From DASWKG01 sp036396755 (lineage in GTDB: Bacteria > Actinomycetota > UBA4738 > CALAEC01): DNA of 5,291 bases. Position numbers and translations under genes: made by a program. Positions 1-5,287 of the stretch are shown here, in pieces (positions within the stretch are counted from its first letter, which is position 1; each line of letters starts with the position of its first letter). Location: NCBI GenBank assembly GCA_036396755.1, contig DASWKG010000053.1, positions 1 to 5,291 on the forward strand, in the 5' to 3' direction. The notes below the pieces were generated by a model. It was given only the letters and a program-made list of their open reading frames with translations, did no database searches and was not told the origin of the DNA.

Positions 1-721
1 TCCAGTCCGCGCCGAACGGCGTGCGGTCGAGCTGGGCCGCGCTGACGCTGGTGATGCCCAGGGTCTTGCGCATCACCGCGCCCTCGGCGATCACGAACCG
101 CTCCTCCTCGAGGAGGCCCGAGGCCGGGATGTTCATCGTGACCCCCGTCGGTCCGACCGTGGCGAGCCACTCCGGGCTCGTGTAGCCGCCACCCGGGCGC
201 GGGCACAGACTGTCGAACTGCGTCTCGAACCTCCAGACGACCGGGTAGGTCCCTGCGCCCTGACCCTCGCCCAGCGCCACGGACAGCGACGAGCGGCACA
301 TGGTCTCGAACTCGTCGATGAGCCACACATAGACGGTGTAGTTGCTGGTGCCCGCGGGGCTGCGCGGCTGCTCGGCGGTGCGCAGGTGCACGCGCAGGCC
401 GGTCGCGCGGTAGTCGACGCCGTCGTCGCCCACGGGGACCGCGACGTACGGCGTCTCGTACCGCACGGAGGTGAGGTCGCCGGGGCCGTAGGACGCGGGC
501 GCCGTCGATACACCGCCGTTGAACGGATCGCTGTCGAGCTGGTCGCCGAAGATCGCGCGGACCTGCCCCCCCGGCACGTGGTAGAGGCCGAGGAAGTTCG
601 CGTCGCCGGCGAGGTCGGTGACGAGCGGCGCGGGGTCAGCGGCGCCGGCCGCCTCGGCCGGCAGCAGCGCGAGCACGGCGACCATCGCGGTGCCGAAGCG
701 AAGCCCCCAATGCTTGATCAT
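1..721 (-). CDS. Exported protein of unknown function (3' end beyond window)
   Basis: This frame is open from an ATG at 721-719 to the left edge, giving 240 complete codons with the C-terminus missing. Residues 1-27 form a signal peptide: a basic start (MIKHWGLRFG), a hydrophobic core (TAMVAVLALL) and a likely signal peptidase I site at AGA|AD. The mature part is rich in Gly, Thr, Val and aromatic residues with alternating polar and hydrophobic positions, which suggests a beta-sandwich. A DLAGDAN stretch at 36-42 resembles the start of domains common in exported actinobacterial proteins. Two cysteines (C142, C173) could form a disulfide outside the cell. The start codon overlaps the TGA of the preceding gene as ATGA, and no good Shine-Dalgarno is visible, so translation is probably coupled. 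I recognise no enzyme motif and cannot name a function. It is not in the supplied translations because it runs off the edge; the frame was read by hand. Confidence 0.85.
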   Translation of the reverse strand, partial: MIKHWGLRFGTAMVAVLALLPAEAAGAADPAPLVTDLAGDANFLGLYHVPGGQVRAIFGDQLDSDPFNGGVSTAPASYGPGDLTSVRYETPYVAVPVGDDGVDYRATGLRVHLRTAEQPRSPAGTSNYTVYVWLIDEFETMCRSSLSVALGEGQGAGTYPVVWRFETQFDSLCPRPGGGYTSPEWLATVGPTGVTMNIPASGLLEEERFVIAEGAVMRKTLGITSVSAAQLDRTPFGADW

Positions 722-1491
722 TGCTCGAACACGGGGAGGTCGGCCGCGACGCGCGCGGGCTCGAGCGTCGAGGGATTGAACGTGATCCCCGACGGCACCT
801 CGGTGGTGTCCCACACCCACGCGCCGAGCTTCGTCTTGAGGTCGGCGCTCGTGGTGTTGCCGTGGGTGCCGAGGTAGAGCAGGAAGGTGTGCTCCGCGGA
901 GCCGTCGCCGTCCTCGAGCGCGACGCCGCCGGTCTCGACGTCGATGAGCTTGCCGTCGGCGTCGAAGATGTCACGCGCGAACCCGAGGTTCGTGATCGAG
1001 AAGAGGAACCGCTCCGACGCGCCCGACGAGCTTCGCACGGGGGCGACGGTGACCGTTCGCCCGTTCGTCGGCTGCGTCCCCACGGGGAAGATCGGCACGC
1101 CGTCGATCCACGCGTTCAGTCGGAGCGTCTCGGTGGTCGCCTGTCTCGCGTTGCCGAGGAGCAGCTGGTGGACGTCGATGGTCATGTCGCGCAGGTTCCC
1201 CGTGAAGGTGCCCTCGAAGACGACGTCGTAGGCCTCGTTCGTGAACCCGCCGTATTCGAGCCCGCCGCAGCCCGCGCCCTCCTGCACCGACTGCGCGGGC
1301 GGCGTCGTGCTCCAGCCGGTGTTGGACTCGCTGATCCAGTAGTTGATGTTGTAGAGCTTGGTGGCTCCGGTGCAGTGGAAGTAGACGCGCTCGGAGCGGA
1401 AGGTCGGGTGGATGCCGCCGTGCGTGGCCGAGGCGGGAGCGCCGAGGGCCGCCAGCAGGACGACCAGCATGGTGAGGAGCCGAGTCTTCAT
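718..1491 (-). CDS. Exported beta-rich protein of unknown function
   Basis: This encodes 257 residues. The ATG at 1491-1489 is preferred over the upstream GTG at 1569 because it begins directly with a signal peptide: MKTR, a hydrophobic core at 5-18, and cleavage near ASA|TH (residue 22). A GAGGGG lies immediately upstream, although its spacing to the ATG is short. The upstream extension would also cross the palindrome at 1525-1544. The mature protein is rich in Thr, Gly, Val and aromatics and probably folds as beta-sheet. Its two cysteines (C40, C75) could pair after export. It has no transmembrane segment after the signal, no recognisable catalytic motif and no obvious cell-wall anchor. It overlaps the next gene by ATGA, so the two are almost certainly one operon and may form a complex or be related by duplication. 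Function unknown; the gene call itself is firm. Confidence 0.87.
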   Translation of the reverse strand: MKTRLLTMLVVLLAALGAPASATHGGIHPTFRSERVYFHCTGATKLYNINYWISESNTGWSTTPPAQSVQEGAGCGGLEYGGFTNEAYDVVFEGTFTGNLRDMTIDVHQLLLGNARQATTETLRLNAWIDGVPIFPVGTQPTNGRTVTVAPVRSSSGASERFLFSITNLGFARDIFDADGKLIDVETGGVALEDGDGSAEHTFLLYLGTHGNTTSADLKTKLGAWVWDTTEVPSGITFNPSTLEPARVAADLPVFEQ

Positions 1492-1524
1492 GGCCCCTCG
1501 TTTCGCCCTCGGGGGCTCGGTTCC

Positions 1525-1544
1525 CTTTGTGCCGGCGCACAAAG
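1525..1544. promoter_or_regulatory. Perfect palindrome, candidate operator
   Basis: The half-sites CTTTGTGC (1525-1532) and GCACAAAG (1537-1544) are exact reverse complements around a 4-base spacer, CGGC. The centre is about 43 bases upstream of the exported-protein start at 1491 and about 30 bases upstream of the -10-like box of the divergent plus-strand RNA. It could therefore control either transcript. A close relative lies at 5242-5263. The symmetry suggests a dimeric DNA-binding protein, but I cannot match it to a known regulator. It lacks a T-run, so it does not look like a terminator. Confidence 0.45.
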
Positions 1545-1572
1545 ACATCAAGGCGGAGCGGCGAAACACCGA

Positions 1573-1578
1573 TACAAT
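1573..1578 (+). promoter_or_regulatory. Candidate -10 box for the plus-strand riboswitch RNA
   Basis: TACAAT matches the sigma-70/SigA -10 consensus (TATAAT) at five of six positions and stands out in very GC-rich DNA. Starting about 7 bases downstream would place the first nucleotide near 1584-1586, exactly where the first stem of the SAM-like RNA begins. No convincing -35 hexamer sits 16-18 bases upstream, so the promoter would be weak or need an activator. The palindrome at 1525-1544 is a possible activator or repressor site. Confidence 0.38.
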
Positions 1579-1583
1579 GGGGT

Positions 1584-1679
1584 GGCATCAGGAGCGGCGC
1601 GGCGCGAGCCGGGCCCGGCAACCTGGACGGACACCAAGGTGCCCAAACGATGCGGTCCCGAGAGGCCGGACAAGCGGCC
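1584..1679 (+). promoter_or_regulatory. SAM-I/IV-like riboswitch, apparently orphan
   Basis: The RNA contains the two most conserved strings of the S-box/SAM-I superfamily in the right order: GGCAACC (1617-1623) and AAGGTGCC (1636-1643), followed by an A-rich joint. They fold as P3, with ACCTGG pairing CCA-A-GGT around ACGGACA. The joint is closed by a P1-like helix, GCATC (1585-1589) with GATGC (1649-1653). A second hairpin, GGCCG-GACAAG-CGGCC (1664-1679), follows P1, as in the SAM-IV and SAM-I/IV layouts rather than classical SAM-I. Between P1 and GGCAACC the P2 arm is short and GC-rich, and I cannot place the usual kink-turn, so the subclass is uncertain. Known members bind S-adenosylmethionine and turn off methionine or sulfur genes. 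Here a terminator follows at 1712-1742 with no plus-strand gene beyond it. The call rests on motif recognition; a covariance-model search would decide it. Confidence 0.55.
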
Positions 1680-1711
1680 CGAGCGGGGCAACAAAGGTCC
1701 ACAAGGCAGAG

Positions 1712-1742
1712 GCTCGTCCTCGGAGGGGAGGACGGGCTTTTT
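1712..1742 (+). terminator. Rho-independent terminator of the plus-strand RNA
   Basis: GCTCGTCCTC (1712-1721) pairs with GAGGACGGGC (1728-1737) over ten base pairs, including one G-T wobble, around a GGAGGG loop. Five T residues (1738-1742) follow directly. On the minus strand the hairpin has no T-run after it, so it works for plus-strand transcription only. It sits 24 bases beyond the 3' end of the convergent peroxiredoxin gene. It is probably the expression platform or the end of the SAM-like RNA, giving a transcript of about 160 nucleotides from the proposed start. Confidence 0.8.
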
Positions 1743-1765
1743 GCATCTCGGGGGTCTTCCCGGGA

Positions 1766-2227
1766 CTACCCGCGGAGCGACTCGAGGTCCGCGAGAACCT
1801 CGGCCGGGTGGATCGTGACGTCGCGGACCACGTAGGCCTTCGCGACGCGGCCCTCGGGGTCGATCAGGTAGGTGAAGCGCCGGGGCCAGGACGCCGCGTC
1901 GTGGCCCTCCGGCCGCTTCGTCCCGTAGGCCTCGCCGATCGAGCGGTCGAGGTCGGAGAGGAGCCGGTAGGGGAACTCGTTCCTCTCGGCGAACGACAGG
2001 TTGGCCTCCGGGGGGTCGAACGAGATCCCGAGGATCTCGGCGCCGGCGGCTTCCAGCTCGGGGGCTCGATCACGGAACCCCTGTCCCTCCACCGTTCAGC
2101 CGGGGGTCTCGGCCCCCGGGTACCACCACAGCACCACCCACCTGCCGGCCAGCTCCCCCAGCGAGAGCGGCGCGCCGTGCTGATCGGGAAGCGTGAACGC
2201 GGGAGCGACGTCACCCTCGGCGAGCAT
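1766..2227 (-). CDS. bcp: Selenocysteine-containing Bcp/PrxQ-type peroxiredoxin
   Basis: Read from ATG 2227 to TAG 1766 with one internal TGA, this gives 153 residues, the usual Bcp length. Peroxiredoxins of this family reduce hydrogen peroxide and organic hydroperoxides in the cytosol using a peroxidatic cysteine; no signal peptide is seen here. The order matches Bcp: APAFTLPDQHG (8-18), a beta strand VVLWWYPG (31-38), active site PxxxTxxC as P37-T41-position 44, FRD at 51-53, ILGISFD (65-71), LLSDLD (89-94), and the conserved Arg before the core strand (R117, RRFTYLID). Position 44, the peroxidatic residue, is TGA (2098-2096), so I read it as Sec44. The resolving cysteine of E. coli Bcp (five residues on) is Gln49, and no Cys remains in the protein. 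An AGGA lies 8 bases before the ATG; an in-frame ATG at 2236 would add MCA. The alternative is a nonsense mutation or sequencing error. Confidence 0.85.
2061..2081 (-). promoter_or_regulatory. Candidate bacterial SECIS hairpin
   Basis: In the mRNA, GGGGUUC (2081-2075) pairs with GAGCCCC (2067-2061) over seven base pairs, one of them G-U, around the 7-nucleotide loop CGUGAUC (2074-2068). The loop begins 21 nucleotides after the TGA and has a G in its first two positions, followed by U. This fits the known bacterial SECIS rules (short apical loop, G near its 5' side, about 16-37 nucleotides from UGA) for binding SelB. It lies inside the coding sequence, as bacterial SECIS elements do. No long lower stem reaching back to the UGA is evident. 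Confidence 0.6.
2096..2098 (-). other. In-frame TGA read as selenocysteine codon (Sec44)
   Basis: The TGA replaces the codon for the peroxidatic cysteine in the context TPG-TGA-TVEG, matching TPGCTV of E. coli Bcp. The frame is coding on both sides: 43 codons with Bcp N-terminal motifs before it and 109 codons with the rest of the fold after it. A TGA at the one codon where Cys and Sec are functionally exchangeable is the standard signature of a bacterial selenoprotein. A GTG at 2092 just downstream is where a gene finder unaware of Sec would wrongly start. Confidence 0.82.
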
Positions 2228-2285
2228 GGCGCACATCCTAGAGCACCGCCGGCCCCGGTCGCACCGGCCCAGGACCGGCTCTCTC

Positions 2286-3842
2286 TTACACGTCGTAAGC
2301 GAGCAGCCCGAGGTCCCAGTAGTCGCCCGAGTCCTGCAAGCGGAAGTTCCGCGCGAAGCCCCCGCCGACGACGAGCCGGCGGCCGTCGGGCGAGAGGCCG
2401 ATCCAGTGGCCGCTGTCGTGGTCGCCGACGCCGACCGGGGTCGACGCGGACCGGTTGTACCTCGCGACCCAGTCCTGGGTGCCCGCGTCGGCGTCGTAGG
2501 CGAGCGTGAGCACGTCGACCCGGGCGTTGTCGGCCGGCCAGAGCTGGACCGAGCCGCCGACGTAGACCGTCTCGCCGTCGGTCGCCAGCGAGAAGCCGGC
2601 CGCGTCGTCCACCGCCGGGAGGGCGTAGCTCGCCTGCCACCGCTGCTGCCCCGTCTCGGCGTCGTAGGCGACGGTCGCGGAGTCGCCGACGCCGTCCCAG
2701 AGGAGCTCGTCGTTCGTGAAGCCGGTCACGTAGATCGTCTCGCCGTCGGGTGAGGCGGCGACCGCGTTCGCCTTGCTCTGCAGGGTGGGGTCGCCGAACG
2801 TCCGCACCCAGCGGCGCTCGCCGGACCCGAGGTCGTAGGCGACCGTCGACCACACCGCGTCGTCGGTGGTCGGGTTGTTGAAGCTGGTCGCGGCGACGGC
2901 GACCGTGTCGCCGGTGACCGCCACGCTCCCCATGAGCCCGAGGCAGAACGAGATGGTCCGGGTGAGGCAGGGCGCGAGCGGCTGATCCCAGTCGCCGCCG
3001 TCGTAGGTGGCGCGCCACAGCTCCTCGGCCCGGCCGAGCTCGCGGTCGTCCCGGTAGGCGACGGTCTGGAGGTCCTGCTGGGAGGGCGGCGCGCCGAGCG
3101 ACGAGCCGGTGACGACCACGCGATCGCCCGACACACCGATCGCGCGCGGGAAGTCGATGCGCTGGGGGTCCCCGTCGAATCGGGCGATCCACGCCCGCTC
3201 TCCCGTCGAGGCATCGTAGGCGATCGTGACCACGTTGAGGCCGGCCGCCGTGGCGGCGGTGCGATCGAACCCCGCGACATACACACGCTCGCCGTCCTCG
3301 CTCGCCGCGACGAGCCACGCCTCGTCGTCGTCGGCGGCGGGACCCGCATGGTTCGCGACCCACTCACGTTCCCCCGTGGCCGCGTCGAGCGCGATCGTCA
3401 CCCAGTCCGTGTCCTCGCCGGTGTCCTCGGAGCCCGCCACGAACAGGCGCCTGCCGTCCGGCGACACCGCCAGTCCGAACGGATGGTCGCGGCCGCCGGC
3501 CGGGCCCGCGTAGGCCTGGGCCCACCTCCGCGTGCCGTCGAGGCCGAACGCCACGACGAGGATGTCGAACGAGCTGCCGCAGATGCGGGTCGCCGCCTGG
3601 TAGACGGCGTCGGGGCCGGTCACCTGGTGGGCGGCCTCCTCGGTGCAGCCGTCGGCGGGCGAGTCGTAGTCGGTCGCCCACACCGGGCACGCCTCGTTGA
3701 CGCCCGGGACCTCGACGCACTCCGCCTCCTGGGCCGCCACCGGCGCTGTGAGCACGGCGAGCATCGCGGCGAGGGCGCCCGCGGCTGCCAGACGAGACGG
3801 AGCGCCCGCCAGGCGGCGCGCGCGCGGCGGGCGCTCCCTCAT
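2286..3842 (-). CDS. Exported PQQ-type beta-propeller protein
   Basis: This encodes 518 residues. The ATG at 3842-3840 is chosen because it starts a signal peptide (basic MRERPPRARR, hydrophobic 18-36, cleavage near VAA|QE after residue 37) and lies 2 nt after the previous stop. Longer upstream readings would overlap that gene by about 250 bases. Seven repeats of roughly 45-65 residues carry the pattern (T)xAYDxxTGxxxW ... SPDGxxxYVxG, beginning near 92, 146, 202, 257, 330, 388 and 443. The N-terminus (VWATDYDSP..., 54-85) looks like the second half of a blade and the C-terminus (YWDLGLLAYDV) like the first half, which together would close an eighth blade. Six cysteines (42, 52, 66, 88, 292, 300) may form disulfides. 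Such propellers are often binding or scaffold proteins; no dehydrogenase active site or heme motif is visible. No Shine-Dalgarno is clear, so translation is probably coupled to the upstream gene. Substrate unknown. Confidence 0.9.
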   Translation of the reverse strand: MRERPPRARRLAGAPSRLAAAGALAAMLAVLTAPVAAQEAECVEVPGVNEACPVWATDYDSPADGCTEEAAHQVTGPDAVYQAATRICGSSFDILVVAFGLDGTRRWAQAYAGPAGGRDHPFGLAVSPDGRRLFVAGSEDTGEDTDWVTIALDAATGEREWVANHAGPAADDDEAWLVAASEDGERVYVAGFDRTAATAAGLNVVTIAYDASTGERAWIARFDGDPQRIDFPRAIGVSGDRVVVTGSSLGAPPSQQDLQTVAYRDDRELGRAEELWRATYDGGDWDQPLAPCLTRTISFCLGLMGSVAVTGDTVAVAATSFNNPTTDDAVWSTVAYDLGSGERRWVRTFGDPTLQSKANAVAASPDGETIYVTGFTNDELLWDGVGDSATVAYDAETGQQRWQASYALPAVDDAAGFSLATDGETVYVGGSVQLWPADNARVDVLTLAYDADAGTQDWVARYNRSASTPVGVGDHDSGHWIGLSPDGRRLVVGGGFARNFRLQDSGDYWDLGLLAYDV

Positions 3843-3844
3843 CG

Positions 3845-5188
3845 TCAGTCGGTCAGGCGCGGGCTGTCGTCCTCGGCCAGGATGAACAGCGGGCGCGCCT
3901 GCGTGGCCTGCTGGTCGCCGATGAGCGTCAGCGTGGTGTCGCCGGTCGCGACGAACACGCGGCCGTCCTTGTCGAAGTTCACGGTGAAGAAGTCGCCGAG
4001 GCGGCGGTCGCCGGTGGCGTTGCAGCCGGTGCCGGTACAGGGGACGGCGCCCACGTGGATCGGGCGGCCGGCCGCATCGGCGACGGACCACTGCGGCGGA
4101 ACCTGCACGACGGTGCCGTCCTCGCAGGTGTGCGTCGAGCCGTGCGCGTTCTGCGTGACGGCGACGAACACGCGCAGCTCGTTGACACCGGACTGGCCGG
4201 GGACCGGCACGTACTCGTACCAGCCCACCGCGACCCGGCCCGCGTCACCGGCGACCGACCACAGCCAGGTCGGTGTGCCGGTCCAGAGCTTCGGGATTCG
4301 GACCGGAGTGAGGAACTGCCGGGTCTCGGGGTTCCACGCGGCGAACATGACGTCCCTGTTGTTCGGGCCGCTCGTCGGTGCGAACGCTCGGTAGGCCCAG
4401 CCCTCCGCGTCCACCGTGGCCGACTTCATCGGGTAGCCGCGGTCGGACATCCCCGGGATGCTGTAGCTCTGCCAGCTCTGGGCGTCGTTGCGGGTGACGG
4501 CGATGCCGCTGCCCGTGCCCTGGAAGATGCCGTTCGGGTCGGTGGGGTCCATCGTCAGGTCGCCGTAGCCGGGCGGGTCGGTCAGCGCGGTCCAGGTCGC
4601 GCCGCCGTCGGTCGACTTCTGCATGTTGCCCGTGACGCGCAGGTACACCTCGTTGGGCCCGCGCGCGACGAGCCAGGGCCGGTCGCCGGTGTCGGCGATC
4701 GCGTTCGCGTCGGGCCACGTCTGCCCGTTGTCGTGCGACGAGAACACCGCGACGTTCGCGAGGTCGATCTCGGTGCCGTAGAGGTTGCCGGCCGAGTCGA
4801 TCGCGAAGTCGGGATCGGAGAAGCCGGTCGACAGGGCGGAGTGCATGTTCTGCAGCGGGAGCAGCTCGACACGCTTCCAGGTGCTGCCGTTGTCGGTCGA
4901 GCGCCAGATCGGGGTCTGGTTGCGGTAGTTGGCGACCCACTCGGGGTCGGGGGCCGAACGGAGGTAGGCGAGGGTGGTCCCCAGGTGCGCGCTGTAGACG
5001 ATGCTGCCGTCCTTGGCGACCACGGTCACCGGCTCGCCGCCGGAGCGGTGCTGGTCGACGAAGACGGGGGTGTTGAACCGGAGGGGCGCCTGCGCGGGCG
5101 CCTCGCACCCCGCGGCCCATACCAGCGAAACGGTCTGCGCGATGACGAGCGCAGCGACCAGCGAGCTCAGCTTCCGAACGATCGACAC
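3845..5188 (-). CDS. Exported Asp-box (BNR/sialidase-like) beta-propeller protein
   Basis: This encodes 447 residues. The GTG at 5188-5186 is preferred because GGGAGG lies 7 bases upstream (5201-5196) and a signal peptide begins at once (VSIVRKLSS, hydrophobic core 9-25). Cleavage could be at VWA|AG; C28 follows AAG, so a weak lipobox is possible. Asp-box motifs SxDxGxTW occur at 97-104 (STDNGSTW), 151-158 (SHDNGQTW) and 192-199 (STDGGATW), with a degenerate one near 232-239. These turns stud the blades of sialidase-type propellers. A C-terminal RLGDFFTVNFDKDGRVFVA segment (396-414) is typical of exported BNR proteins in Actinobacteria. Four cysteines (28, 355, 384, 389) may pair. I cannot identify the arginine triad and nucleophile of true sialidases, so glycosidase activity is unproven; a binding role is equally likely. 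It is the first gene of a two-propeller operon. Confidence 0.9.
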   Translation of the reverse strand: MSIVRKLSSLVAALVIAQTVSLVWAAGCEAPAQAPLRFNTPVFVDQHRSGGEPVTVVAKDGSIVYSAHLGTTLAYLRSAPDPEWVANYRNQTPIWRSTDNGSTWKRVELLPLQNMHSALSTGFSDPDFAIDSAGNLYGTEIDLANVAVFSSHDNGQTWPDANAIADTGDRPWLVARGPNEVYLRVTGNMQKSTDGGATWTALTDPPGYGDLTMDPTDPNGIFQGTGSGIAVTRNDAQSWQSYSIPGMSDRGYPMKSATVDAEGWAYRAFAPTSGPNNRDVMFAAWNPETRQFLTPVRIPKLWTGTPTWLWSVAGDAGRVAVGWYEYVPVPGQSGVNELRVFVAVTQNAHGSTHTCEDGTVVQVPPQWSVADAAGRPIHVGAVPCTGTGCNATGDRRLGDFFTVNFDKDGRVFVATGDTTLTLIGDQQATQARPLFILAEDDSPRLTD

Positions 5189-5241
5189 GGGCAAACCTCC
5201 CACTCGGCTACCTGACCGATTCGCGCCGGCGGAGCGGCTCA

Positions 5242-5263
5242 CCTTTGTGCGACTGCACAGAGG
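5242..5263. promoter_or_regulatory. Imperfect palindrome, second candidate operator
   Basis: CCTTTGTGC (5242-5250) and GCACAGAGG (5255-5263) are inverted around a 4-base spacer, GACT, with one mismatch at DNA level (a G-T wobble as RNA). It shares CTTTGTGC-N4-GCACA-AG with the perfect palindrome at 1525-1544. Its centre is about 64 bases upstream of the GTG at 5188, in the promoter region of the propeller operon. A shared regulator for the two exported-protein operons is an inference from this similarity. Confidence 0.42.
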
Positions 5264-5264
5264 T

Positions 5265-5287
5265 CCCCCCCGTTCTCCCCCCGTTCT
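5265..5287. repeat. Tandem C-rich direct repeat
   Basis: Two adjacent copies of a C-run followed by GTTCT (seven Cs then GTTCT at 5265-5276; six Cs then GTTCT at 5277-5287) lie directly next to the palindrome, upstream of the propeller operon. On the minus strand this reads AGAACGGGGGG twice with an 11-base period, about one helical turn. It may be an activator site or only a low-complexity tract; the repeat may continue outside the window. Confidence 0.3.

Noticed and set aside
1585..1742. tRNA-Sec (selC) near the selenoprotein gene
   Set aside because: There is no TTCGA T-loop, acceptor stem or UCA anticodon arm; the conserved strings fit a SAM-type riboswitch better.
721..1818. Long plus-strand open frame of 365 codons, and a similar one at 1412-2509
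   Set aside because: They are Arg/Gly/Ala-rich antisense frames expected in high-GC DNA. They run across real minus-strand genes, the palindrome and the terminator, and show no recognisable domain.
1766..2092. A 108-residue protein starting at GTG 2092
   Set aside because: It begins five codons inside the conserved TPG-x-TVEG active-site segment, lacks the first strand and catalytic position of a peroxiredoxin, and has the missing part in the same frame directly upstream across one TGA.
2255..2267. CCGGT-CGC-ACCGG hairpin between the PQQ-type gene and the peroxiredoxin gene as a terminator
   Set aside because: The stem is only five base pairs and no T-run follows on either strand, so read-through into the peroxiredoxin gene remains possible.
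1864..3363. Minus-strand open frame of 499 codons
   Set aside because: It is an out-of-frame shadow spanning the PQQ-type gene and the peroxiredoxin gene, very Arg-rich and without domains.
3785..3842. Twin-arginine (Tat) signal on the PQQ-type protein
   Set aside because: The arginines in PPRARRLAG do not match the SRRxFLK-type motif, and an ordinary Sec signal peptide explains the region.
4055..5215. Long plus-strand open frame of 386 codons
   Set aside because: It mirrors the Asp-box protein gene, which has a ribosome site, signal peptide and repeated motifs; the mirror frame has low-complexity Arg/Val/Gly composition only.
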